A DNA stretch of 37,288 bases, from assembly GCA_021399435.1 (NCBI GenBank), contig JAJTUP010000184.1, forward strand, positions 1 through 37,288, in the 5' to 3' direction. The translations under genes and the position numbers were made by a program. This document shows positions 8,101 to 18,264 of this stretch, piece by piece; position 1 is the first letter of the stretch; each line of letters opens with the position of its first letter. This DNA comes from Diaporthe sp. PMI_573. Taxonomy: Eukaryota > Ascomycota > Sordariomycetes > Diaporthales > Diaporthaceae. The notes below the pieces were generated by a model that was given only the letters and a program-made list of their open reading frames with translations, did no database searches and was not told where the DNA came from.

Positions 8101-11100
8101 TGATTTGTGATTACGGTTGATTTGTCATAGCGACAAGCCCTACTTCCACGGTTGTGATGTTTCTAAGACGGGAGGAACGGGAGGGACGGTTGGGACTGAA
8201 AGAAATTGCGTCCCGCGACATTCTGGACCATGTGGAATTTGCCGCCCAGCCAACCCAGCCAATCAGAATTGATTATTAGTAAGTATGAAACATCAGTGTC
8301 TTGCTTGTGGAAAAAGAAACCGTCACAGAACCTGAGGCCAAAAGACTAAAATGTGGAATCGGCTTGCTCTGCGTTCCAAAATTAGATGCCGAGGGGGAAA
8401 GGAGGGTGTGATGAAACTCGGCGCATTATGCGCGCTTCGAGAGGCAAATTCGACATGCTTTTGGTAGCATCGCCACCAGGGCTCGCGAGACCTGTATCCG
8501 GAACCCCCATCGGCCTCTCGCACGCCACTGCTCGCGGCGACTGCCAAGATCCAATCCCAACGCCCATTCGATGAGAGAGATCTCGGCGTTTGCTACGGCA
8601 AGAGGCTGATCAGCATATCGTGGGTGCAGTCCAACTCTGAAGAAGGGCAAGCCCAGCGTTAACCCCGACGCAGGATAAGGGGGATGGTAAACAGTCCCTA
8701 CTGTCTGGGCACGAGCCTGCTTGCCTGGGCAAGGCAACAAGCCAATGCGCAATCCGGGCTTCAGAAGGTCTGTACCCACTTTTTTGATAATATTCTTCTC
8801 TTCCTCTTGCTACATGAACTCGCTGGAAAGCCGGGCGCCTCGTATCTTCCTGCCGTGCGTCCGTGCGATCACTTACTTGCCTGCCTCACTCGACCGCTCG
8901 CTGATAACTGATGGCAATATATTCCTGTGATTGGGATCACATGTCATTTGACCGCGACGGCCCTTTGAAGGTACGAGTCGTCCTTGGTCACGAATGGGCT
9001 AGCTGCGGACAGCCTCATCTCGATATCAGATTGTCCAAGGGCAAGCCCAGTGGTTGGGCAAGAACGATTCTCAAAACACCTTGGAATCACTTGGATGGCA
9101 CTCACCATTCCAGCCGTTTCCAGTCTTGGGCTGGCGGGTAGCCCAGATTGTGCCGCGGCACTCGCGGCGTGGGCTCTGTTTTCCCTGAGGGCGCGCAAAT
9201 GCTTGCCCAGATCCGATCATTGCCAAGCAGAGACGGTATGGCCGCATCTCGGCGTCTTAGTCCAGACATGATCTTTGGGGTAAACCCGACATTGCAAGGA
9301 AGACTGACGCAGCTAGTTTTAGGTGCCTTCCCAGCCTACATCACCGACACGCGATGTAGGCTGCGCCAATGCAAATCATGAAACAAGGCTGTCTAGAGTG
9401 TGGTCAAGATATCCCCTGCAGCAGCAGACTACCATGTGTGGCCGTCAGAGGTTATGGATGGACAGGACTTGTTTAGTGCATTGCGCCACTTGCCTGGGTC
9501 TCCAAAACGGCCCTTGTCCGCTCACTAGCGAAAGCTCCCTGTGGCGATGCTCATGCCTGACCGTTGTCGGCCCAAGGAAGGGAGCAGTCCCTCGACTCTA
9601 CAAGCCTTGGATTTGGCACTTCCGCCCATTTGCCCTAAATGTCTTACCTGCACGTTCTGACATGCATATATGTTAAGGCAAAATTGGGCAGCGGGATTAA
9701 CCGGTGTAAGTTTGCCTACCCGACCTATTACTTCGCAGGCTTCCCTCCAATGGCTTTGCGTCCGAGGGGCAGCCAGGCGGTTAAGACCTGAACATGTCGC
9801 TCGCCTCGCTCTTAATGCCCAGTCTTACCACTGCCATTTGTCTTGTTGATGAGTTTGGCTCCTTTTTCAGGGCAAGCCTTGGTACTAAGGGCACGTACTC
9901 TCGGCAATGGGCTTTCGTTGCAAGTGTGATGGTAACTTATGCCGCTTGGGCACTCTCAGGCCGCTGGACTTTAGCGGGCTCCTTGCGGCGATGCTTTTCC
10001 TGGGAGTTTGCCTGGCGGAAAGTTCTATCCTCCGTACTATGCAGTACCTATACATGCAACTGTAGGGTGCGGAGTAGAAAACCTCAACAAACCTGCAATT
10101 GCCCCAACGCCTCCTCCGGGGTCCTTAACATTCAAGCGTTCAGGGGGGCGTGTGTTTAGCGGGGAGGTTTCCTAACCACAAACGTCAACTTTCAGGACAA
10201 AAACTTTGGGAAGGAATGAAGCTCGGAGAAACATTGGTCCGCCGCATCAGGGGTTTGTCGCACAGCAAAAATTTTGTCGCTCCCATCCGTCCTCATCGCG
10301 TCGTTTTGCCCATCCTATCATTTGTGTACGTCTGTGAACTGTGGCCCAATAATCGGATCATCTATCGTTATTGGTGGCTATCCGAACGAATCTCCAGTGG
10401 TCAGGTGTCAATGGCATCACTGGTCCCCTTGCCTTCTCTCTTAGTTTGGAATTTGTTGCGATCTTGTGGCTGTGCAGCAGAGGCATTGCAAACATGGTGA
10501 TTTGCTGCTCTTCCGATACTCTGCATTCGCGGCTTGCTAACGATACTGGCTCACCAATAAGCCCTCTAAGCCGTCCAAACCTGCCAAGAAACGGTTTGCG
10601 TGGGTCTGGCAATGCGTAGGCACCTCACCGCATGGTATGGCCTGCTTCGTCTGCTGACGATCTCACAGTGTAGTTGTACGATGGCTGGCATCAACATCAA
10701 TCTGGAATCTTGTCCAAATTGTAGCAAGACTCGTTGTGGGTTTTGCCCTGCGCAGAAGATCCAGGTTCGAGGGAAGTAACTTATACGCCTCAAGCCTGGG
10801 GAGATGGGAAGCTGCTCCGGGCTTTAACAATCGACCACAAGGCGCATCTCTTCCCGATTCCGGCTTCCCACTCCCTCGACCAAAAACCCTCGACTTTCGG
10901 CACATACCCGACAGACTCCATCGACCTGGTAATTTATCCCTAGTGGGGGCAGTTAAGCGAGGCATCACAGAACTGGGAAAGCTGGGGCCTGTGCAATCAT
11001 AGGTTGCATTAGGGAAGTACTCTAGTTACTGTACGGAATACCTCTGGGACACGTGGCTCCTCCCGCCCCTCCATCTCGACGACCAAACGCTTTACGGCGC

Positions 11101-11630
11101 TGACTCCAGTACCATTGCCCAACTTGTGTGCCCGAGATCTTCCTCACATAAATCACTTGCTGGGGGCACCTACCCGTTCAAAGTGGGCACGTTTTCGATT
11201 TCATGGCGCTGCGCCAACAGAGCTTGTTGTGCACCTATGACGAATCCAGGGCTTGTATTAATACGCACTTTGGAATCAAACAACCCCGAGAGCCTTTCCA
11301 TTCGAACAAAAGATGCACAAGGGCGTGATTTTTTGGGTAGCAGTTGACGGACCTGTCAGGCCCGATCATGTCGGATTTCCCGATCTAGATCTCTCAGGCC
11401 GCAGACAGTCGTTCAAGATGATCGTCCTTGCAACACTGATATACAAGCGCTGCTGCCAGTCACTGCGAGAACCCAAGCCCCAAAACCACCGCACACACAT
11501 GTTTTCCTTGCACAAGTACTAGAATGACGTTGCCTAACGACTACTGTTCTTCCCTTTGTCCTTGTGCCAGACCACAACCGTTTACACGCTTACCCAACTC
11601 TGGAGAAGGGGCTGTAGTAAGCAGTGCCTG
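8101..11630. other. Non-RIP sequence with no gene I can support
   Basis: Base composition is ordinary, but all open frames are short (at most about 120 codons), many lack good starts, and none shows a recognisable domain, signal peptide or codon-consistent exon chain. The words GGGCAAGCCCAG and GGGCAAG recur near 8646, 9038, 9058 and 9870, hinting at a dispersed or duplicated repeat. It may be intergenic DNA, an old non-coding repeat or a decayed gene beyond recognition. Confidence 0.45.
9332..9363. repeat. Perfect 11-bp inverted repeat (hairpin)
   Basis: CAGCCTACATC at 9332-9342 is followed by a 10-base loop and its exact complement GATGTAGGCTG at 9353-9363. There is no T-run after it, and no neighbouring gene end to assign it to. 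Function unknown. Confidence 0.8.
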
Positions 11631-11635
11631 CTAGC

Positions 11636-11889
11636 ATGTATGACTATCAAGACGAATCCCCCATCCCTCAGCCGTTCTTACCTATGCCTTTAGTCCAGGT
11701 TGTAACAAAGCCCCTCCCTATTCGCACGATCTTTGGGGTCTCCATCTCGCGACGGACCGAACCGCCTCGCTCTCTATCTGTTGAAGAAACTGAAATTTTC
11801 CATGACAATCTATCTAGACGGACAAGGGCTCAACAAGACGTCAATGCGAGGAAACTAAGAAACCTTCAACACTATCTCTCCCCACAGCT
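11636..11889 (+). CDS. Possible 5' exon of the CorA-like gene
   Basis: An ATG at 11636 opens 84 codons ending at a TAA at 11891-11893. The sequence is Pro/Ser-rich, then basic and helical (for example SRRTRAQQDVNARKLRNLQ). A good donor, GTAAGC, lies at 11890. Splicing to an AAAG acceptor ending at 11997 would remove 108 bases, keep the frame, and place this peptide directly before PPGWDKMGDSP of the next exon. The more canonical CAG at 11991-11993 would break the frame. So this is either the true N-terminal exon of the CorA-like gene or an unrelated upstream frame. Transcript evidence would decide. Confidence 0.35.
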
Positions 11890-12016
11890 GTAAGCGCCAA
11901 CGCGGACAGCGCCCAGCGGCCATCAAGGCCCCACGCAACAAGGACCCAACTTACAACGCCACCGTGGCAAAGTGACGGTTCTGACGATCTCAGAAAGGCC
12001 ACCCGGCTGGGACAAG

Positions 12017-14702
12017 ATGGGGGACTCGCCACTTACAAAACCCCGCAATTATGTCGGCCGCCTTTGCAAATGGAGGCACACATACACCATCCGCCAGGAG
12101 AAGAAGTATGAAGGAGAGAACAAGTCTCACATGGAGACGATGGAGGAGTTCAATCCGGACGAGGACATCGTGAGTCTCTTCTTCCTGCACAATGCCGAAG
12201 AATCGGAACGATGCACGTTTCGGACAGAAAAACTGAGAAGTTTTTTGACGGATCCCAACCTATACACTTTACCCGTCGATGGTGGGGACGCTGGGGCCAA
12301 GTTCATTGCGGTAGTTGACCAGAGGTCGAAATCCGATGCAAGCTCCAGAGGAAGTTACAGGGTATGCAAGGGACCGTTGACGGCTATCCGATTAGACGAA
12401 GAGTTGAAGAGGAAGGTAAGATGGAACTCTCCTCCAAACGCCCTTGGGCCTTTGACCCAACCAACAGACTGTGAAAGCTCACTGCTCGATCAGAGGTTCA
12501 ACCGACCCCATCAGTCCCAATCGACTCGACAGCCAATGGCCGGGAGTTCCCACAACACTCAACCCACTCCAGGGCCAGAGCCAAGCATAGGCGGCGTGGG
12601 CGATGTTGTGTAGGAAACTCTTCCCACGAGAGAAGCCCAGTTTCCTAACATCTCTTCAGCTACCTTCCTGAACTAAATCGCTTGATTTTGAACAAAAGAG
12701 TAATGTCAACCCTCTGGACGCAGTCTTTGACTCCTCATTTTCTCAAGTGCATGTCTAAAGCTCACACAACGCCCGATACCAGGCGCTCAACACGGCACCC
12801 CTGCACTCACGGCACGTATTCAAAGACGACGAGGAAGAGCCGGACGTTACCAACGCTTTTCGAGTTACTAGTCCCACCCCCGAACCAGATGCAGAGAGAA
12901 GACTGATGTAGGAGATTTCCTCACTTGATTCAGAGGTGGGCGCTCTGACTCTTTTGCAGATACCTTGCCGATCTCAACCGCGAGGGTGTGCTCACCCTCG
13001 CCGATAGAGTGAGTGGTAGCCAAGCACCGGCCCTGCAACAAGCCATCCGCGACTACATCTTCTCCAAGCCGGCGATTGAGGTAGGCAACCTCGATATCCT
13101 TTCCACATGCTCCTGTCCAACCCCCCGATTCGCTGACAAATCCTTCCAGTGCAAAGCCGGAATTACCTTCTCCCTGGCCTTTCATCTCCCCTTCTTCGCC
13201 TGGAGGAGATCGGAAGAGCCCCAGATAGACGAACGCCGGTGTGGCGGGAAGCCCCTGAGGAAATGCATCGATGTCTCGTTTCTGATCGGCTCCAAACACG
13301 GCGCCGATGGGTCCAACAAAAAGGCATACATCTATGAGGCCCAATCCTCTTGCCTTGTGGCCGGGATTGACCATTGGGTGTGGGATGCATATGGCATGAT
13401 CGACACGTACTTTGAAGTCGAGGAAAACAGGAAGGACTTCAAGTATTACGAGGACGCTTGTAAGGACTTGCCAGACGGCACCCAGCCTGACCTAATCCCT
13501 GCGGGAGAACACTTCACCGACCATCCAATATGGACGCCACGCGAATATTTCTTGATGGTGTTTGAGAGTCGCGTGACGTTGCAGTTGGTGCCAGAGTGGT
13601 CTGAGCTTGTGGATCAGTTGACTGAGGTAATTAGCAACTATGTATGTGTGGATGGCAGTGTTCCTTTCAGTCCAATGCAACAGAGATTTCCGCAAGTGCA
13701 GTGATCTTGAGCATGCCGCATCACTTGTAACCTTTGACGTCACTGTCGAACGAACTGCTGACTCCTGTGGCCCTCAATAGATCAGAGAGAACTCCCAGCG
13801 CAACCAGAAAGTTCCTCACTCGTCCAAGGAGACGGAATCGGAGAGAAAATCACGGCTCAAGTATTGGACGTCACACGCGGAGGAGGTCCTGACAAGGTTG
13901 ATATGTGTTCTCGAAGACACGACTGAGTGCTGGGACCAATTTTCCAATGGAGCGGTGCATTGCTTTGATGACGTGGACGAAGAAGCCGAAGCAGGACAAT
14001 ACATCCCCAGCATCGACAGGGCGTTCTGTGAGCTGCGGAGATGCTACAAGAAGTTGAAGGACCTGCAGAAGCACTGTGATCAGTTTTCCCGGGCGGTAAG
14101 TCCTAGTCCCACCCTCTTTACTCAGTTGCCGTCCTCAGCCAACGAGAATCAGTAAGATTGGTCCAACCTAACGTTAATAACCGATCCAGTTCAAACTCGA
14201 ATTGCAAGTGGACGACAACCAGATGGTGTTTTCTCAACTGAAAGACGCCAAGAAGAGCATGGCCATACTAATACTCACCACCGTGGTAAGTGTGCCAACT
14301 CGGCCACTCCCAATTGCACCTACTACTAACATGTTGGTGAATTTTTAGCTTCTGGTTCCCGTCAACTTGGTCGCAGCCGTCTTCAACGTTCCAAGCGTCG
14401 TCCCCTTTCCAGTCAACCCGGCCAATTTCGGCATCGCCAATGTCATCACGGTGTCCTCTGTGGGCGCCATTATCATCCTCTTTCACTTCGGGTCCGTGCT
14501 GTGCCAACCCGTCGCATTTCTGTGGAAAACAATCATGTCTGGATCCCAAGAGCCACCGCTTGTTTCCACAGAGGCAACCAACCAGTCCAATGAAGGGGAT
14601 GACCCTCCCGGGAGGCTTCGGGACAATCTGGATCGATTCGTGAGACGAAGTCCCAGAGGCGACACTGGCGATCCCGAGCTCGGCGGTTCAAAGCATCGCT
14701 GA
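12017..14702 (+). CDS. CorA-like, two-TM fungal membrane protein, multi-exon
   Basis: My exon model is 12017-12609, 12660-12699, 12783-12907, 12960-13080, 13150-13626, 13781-14095, 14190-14285 and 14349-14702, giving 706 residues in one frame. Introns end in YAG, and several show CTGAC or CTAAC branch sites. The ATG at 12017 has a good context (A at -3, G at +4). The N-terminal part includes VVDQRSKSDASSRGSYRVC (about residue 100), then a linker, then YLADLNREGVLTLADRVSG (about 254). The middle holds YIYEAQSSCLVAG (about 353). The C-terminus has a helical region and two membrane helices (about 580-600 and 617-641), the CorA-like arrangement. The CorA signature Gly-Met-Asn after helix one is absent (FNV is there instead), so magnesium transport should not be assumed. 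It matches in general organisation a large fungal family of unknown role. The intron 12700-12782 is uncertain: the exonic-looking frame around it carries a TAA at 12756, so this could be a pseudogene instead. Confidence 0.75.
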
Positions 14703-15187
14703 TCATCAAACTGTATTCATGTTCGCATCGTCGTCAACGCGAACATCCTAGTCTGCTGCAACGCCGTGCTTTCATCATTTTGCCTTTGTGGAGCATATGA
14801 CACCCCCGTTTGATTCCATCCTCGTCGTTTCTCGATCTACATGCTGCAGTAAGTGCAGATTGCCAGCTCAGCCTTCAACACTAGATACGTGCAGCCAATT
14901 GTGCACACCCGCACAGCCTGGCAGGCCATGACTTGCATGATGATTCAACGCCTTCAATTGCTGCCCAACTGCCCGACCGCCCATCAAAGAAGAGTCATCG
15001 CTTCTCTGTCCAACAACAGTATCCGGGCACCGGGTACAAACAGAGCACCACCGCCCGGAGTCCACAAAGCCCAGTGCACAGCCAGATTCTTCAGTCCATT
15101 TCCAATCGCTCGCAGCCTACCGAGGCCGTGCTGCTGGAGCTTCCCTACCCAGCCTCCCACAACAACTCGCACACACACCGCACCACC
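14703..15187. other. Intergenic region before the synthetase-like gene
   Basis: This spacer separates two plus-strand genes. No independent gene is visible. The last part (about 15150-15187) is rich in CACA/ACCACC and leads into a CACCATGG start context, typical of a fungal 5' untranslated leader. Confidence 0.5.
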
Positions 15188-16719
15188 ATGGCGACAGACA
15201 CTGTCGACGGGCTCGAGATGCTGCTGCGAGGGCTGGCTCTCTCGACGCCAACATCGGCCGTACCCGGCGCGGACGTGCTGGCACAACCCCGTGGACATCT
15301 ACCGCGTGCACCTGGCCGACTCCCTTGTTAATCTCCTCCACTGCGATGCCAAGGTCGCGTTCGACGCCATCCAGACGTCCAATGAAATCGTCAACGGCGA
15401 CCTGGTCGTTATCCTGCCGCGGCTCAAGTTGCAGAACCGGTCAGCGCACCTGAAGGAGCAGTGCTTTGAGCTCATCCAGCAGGTAGGTGAGTTCCACATT
15501 TTGGTGCTATGGCACTTGACGTTGCCGCCTCGCAATCTCGCCCCGTTTTGCTTCCACGTCATCTTGATTCCGTGGTTCCACCGCATCCCACAAGCAAACC
15601 ACTGACCTCATTTCCCCGCCGCACCAGCTCCCCCCCCTCCCCGCTCTTCACCCTCCCCGTCCCGGACGGTGTCCACCTCCGCTTCTTCTTCTCGCGCAGG
15701 ACCCTCCCGCGCCTTCTCTTGCCCTACATCACTGATCGCGGCGCCTCCTACGGCGCCGACCCGGCCCTCGGGCTGCGCGACCCCTCGGCGCCCGACTCCG
15801 GGCGCAAGAAGCTCCTCATCGAGTTCTCCTCGCCCAACATCGCAACCGAGTCCCACGGCGCACACCTCCGCAGCACCATCCTCGGCGCACACATCGCGGC
15901 CCTGCACGAGCACATGGGTTGGGGACCTTGCGCTTCCGCACCGGCACGACGACGTATCTCCTCCGCGACATTGCCGCCGTGCTGGACCGCGCGGAGAAGT
16001 ACGGCTTTGACAAGATGATCTATGCCGTGTCGGCGGAGCAGGACATGCATTTCCAGCGGGTGTTCAAGGCGCTCGAGCTGATGGGGCACGCCGACCCCGC
16101 GGGCAAGTTGCAACACGTCCACTTCGGCAGGGCGCAGGAGCTGCAGCTCGAGAGCGGCGGCCAAGCGCAGCTACTTGCCGACTTCCTCGACCATGCGCGC
16201 AGCGCCGCGAGTGAACTGCTCAAGGTGGATGTCGGCAACGCGGCGCCGCTCGGGGAGGTTGCTGCGGCTGCGGACATTGTCGGTGCGAGTGCGCTTTTGG
16301 TGCAGGACTTGCACAGCAGGCGCGCGGGTCAGTCGTCCATTGACCTCACTCGCGCGACGACCTTCGAGGGCGAGACGGGGCCGTGCCTGCAGTATTGGCA
16401 CGCGCGGCTGTGTGAGGCGTTGAAGAGCGCGGCTGGGCCGGCGGCGGTGGACTACTCAGTTGTCGACGGCGAGGAGTATGGCGATCTGCTGCGTCTGCTG
16501 GCGCAGTATCCAGGCATCACGAAGGCGGCGTTCAAGACATTGGAGCCTGGTGCCTTGTTGACGTATTTGTTCCGGCTGGTGGACGAGCTGTCGACATGCT
16601 TTGATGAGGAGGAAGAGATGCCTGAGATCACGGCCAGTAATGCCATCTTTTATGCCGCTGTGAGACAGGTGCTAGAGAATGGATTGAGAGTGCTTGGGAT
16701 CCCGGTTTGTGGCAGGTGA
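15188..16719 (+). pseudogene. Arginyl-tRNA synthetase-like gene, broken and core-deleted
   Basis: Arginyl-tRNA synthetase (class I) joins arginine to its tRNA. The pieces occur in family order. They are an N-terminal stretch from ATG 15188 (MATDTVDGLEMLLRGLAL), the N-domain (NPVDIYRVHLADSLVNLL, then LPVPDGVHLRFFFSR), and the HIGH-region segment LLIEFSSPNIATESHGAHLR. They continue with LLRDIAAVLDRAEKYGFDKM and a C-terminal anticodon-binding domain ending LENGLRVLGIPVCGR at 16719. The frame shifts near 15280. Across the apparent intron (GTAGGT at 15483 to CAG at 15627) the phase does not match, beside a C-run at 15631-15637. After MGW at about 15922 the sequence jumps to the RTGTTTYLLRD region in another frame, with roughly 200 residues of catalytic core missing compared with the family. 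The usual HxGH reads HGAH (15854-15865), and no KMSKS-like loop is obvious. Base composition is very GC-rich and not RIP-like. A sequencing or assembly error could explain single frameshifts but not the core gap. Confidence 0.8.
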
Positions 16720-16998
16720 GTCGAGTAGCCATCTCCTGACTATTTCGTGCGCAGACAAGGCTTCAGTGTGTATACTGGGGGAATAACGACTGGGTAACGT
16801 TGGTAAACGGATTGGGATATTAAAACTAGGGGATAGCGGAGACTGTATAAAGAGACCGTAATGTGTACCTTCAGAGTGCAGGCGATCAAATTATTCTTCA
16901 ATTTAGCTATGCGCACGTACCCTACCCTTTCGTTACTGTAAAGGCAGTCCAATATGGTGCCGCGCGACTGGTAACAGGTTGTCGAGATTCTGGCCAGC
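16720..16998. other. Spacer between pseudogene and LTR-like element
   Basis: No coding signal. The sequence shifts from very GC-rich to mixed composition and ends where an LTR-like sequence begins at 16999. Confidence 0.45.
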
Positions 16999-17233
16999 TG
17001 TCACGGTTAAGGAAAGGGGCACACGTGACAGGTCACGTGTGTACATGGACAACTCCTGAAACTCTGAAACGCGAGGACTAATTCTTATCCTTCTTTCTTC
17101 CTCGCGCTATGCCTTGTATCTAGAACCAACCCTACTTCATCGAGAATTGTTCTTATTCGAGAGTAGAGCTTCTTATCTTCTCGTTCCTACGGCTTATTAC
17201 CAAGGAAAACAATTTTCTGCAGCCGGTTTAACA
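16999..17233 (+). repeat. Probable Ty1/Copia-type LTR (solo or 5' LTR)
   Basis: The segment begins TGTCACGG and ends GGTTTAACA, and is followed directly by ATGGGATAAGGGC. That sequence resembles the TGGTATCAGAGC-type primer-binding site complementary to initiator-Met tRNA used by many Copia elements, with three differences that could be decay. Internal features fit a promoter-bearing LTR, including a double CACGTG palindrome near the start and pyrimidine-rich blocks later. No second copy and no clear target duplication are visible here, so the rest of the element is lost or RIP-erased. Confidence 0.45.
17020..17041. promoter_or_regulatory. Perfect inverted repeat with two CACGTG E-boxes
   Basis: CACACGTGAC and GTCACGTGTG are exact complements separated by AG. 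Each arm holds CACGTG, the core bound by bHLH factors of the Cbf1/Pho4 type. Lying about 20 bases inside the LTR start, it may act as an LTR enhancer. Binding is inferred from the motif only. Confidence 0.6.
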
Positions 17234-17610
17234 ATGGGATAAGGGCTGCGAAATATACAGTAAAATTATTAGTGATCATCTTTACAAAAATCGCCTCCTT
17301 TGCCATAACACTTAATTTCATCCTAGCAAGCTCCTCTATATTAACATAATTCTACTTCTTAAACCATGAAATTACTCTACTCTTATCTAGCCTATTATAG
17401 TAAATATATATCTAAAATAATACCTAAAAGAATAACTTAAGGTTATATATAAAGGAATACTGCTTACTTAAAAGTACATTAATAGTTATAAAAGCTCTTA
17501 TATTAGTTTTACAAACTGAAACGGTGAGGTAAAGGGTCCCAAAATACGGCGTGGGGCTACCGGAATCTTAACCATGATACATCTCCGAACAAGAGATCCC
17601 TGCTCCAGCT
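17234..17610. other. AT-rich decayed sequence without gene
   Basis: This follows the possible Copia primer site and becomes AT-rich with stops in all frames, as expected if it is mutated element interior. I see no recognisable gag or pol motif. Ordinary composition returns near 17515. Confidence 0.45.
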
Positions 17611-17763
17611 CCCACACTTAGATTCCACACCCTGATCCCACACCCAGATCCTACACCCTGATCCCACACCTTGATCCCACACCCAGATTCTACACCCAGA
17701 TTTAGATTCCACACCCTAATCCCACACCTAGATCCTACACCCAGATCCTATACCCAGATCTAA
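17611..17763 (+). repeat. 13-bp minisatellite
   Basis: About a dozen head-to-tail units of the type CACACCCTGATCC or TACACCCAGATCC occur. Variation is mostly at the A/T position in the middle and C/T at the unit start. One unit carries a short insertion (near 17700-17710). No gene overlaps it. Confidence 0.85.
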
Positions 17764-17770
17764 CATTAGA

Positions 17771-18038
17771 TGCCAGCCACAGGCCACACAAGATATCTAA
17801 ACCATAGTAATATCCAAAGACACCTAGAAATCTCTGGTAACTTAGACTACACTAAACCAGTTAAGCTAACATTCTATACTACAGACACTAAGCAAACCCT
17901 ATCTAAATTAAATATAATTCTATAAATTTAGTTTATAATAGCAAGACTCTGCCTAATTTATATAGCTAAAAATATATATAAATTAAGGAAATGATTTAAT
18001 CTAGCTACATTACCTACTATACTAATAAGACAAGTATA
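17771..18038. other. AT-rich insertion target of the chromovirus
   Basis: Non-coding AT-rich DNA between the minisatellite and the Gypsy element. The chromovirus target duplication AATAT lies at 18039-18043. Confidence 0.5.
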
Positions 18039-18043
18039 AATAT

Positions 18044-18237
18044 TGTAACGACCGGGTGGAAGCCACGCGGAAGCCCCGGCGTAGCCCCCGCAAGGGCCCT
18101 CTTAAAAGGGGCCCAAAGCCCCCACGTCTCAGACTAGAGGGGGGGCAAGAATCAGTCTTACACCAGACCTACACCTAATACACATATTAGCCTTCCCAGT
18201 TCACCAGACCATCGTACCTAGTACAGAGCCCATTACA
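18044..18237 (+). repeat. 5' LTR of the chromovirus
   Basis: Carries the element promoter by analogy with the family. It contains the near-palindrome AGGGCCCTCTTAAAAGGGGC, which could form a hairpin, and a long run of G near 18140. It differs from the 3' LTR at five sites, always toward A or T. Confidence 0.95.
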
Positions 18238-18264
18238 ATTCTAATTCTTCTTCTACACACTACC

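Noticed and set aside
9323..10500. Three successive plus-strand frames of 116-121 codons as exons of one gene
   Set aside because: No consistent splice phase, no family motif and no conserved-looking sequence could be found to join them.
12868..13374. 168-codon minus-strand frame
   Set aside because: It is the antisense shadow of CorA-like gene exons that have clear family-like sequence and splice sites on the plus strand.
15608..16164. Several 100-138-codon minus-strand frames over the synthetase region
   Set aside because: Very GC-rich DNA keeps all frames open; the plus strand carries the recognisable arginyl-tRNA synthetase segments.
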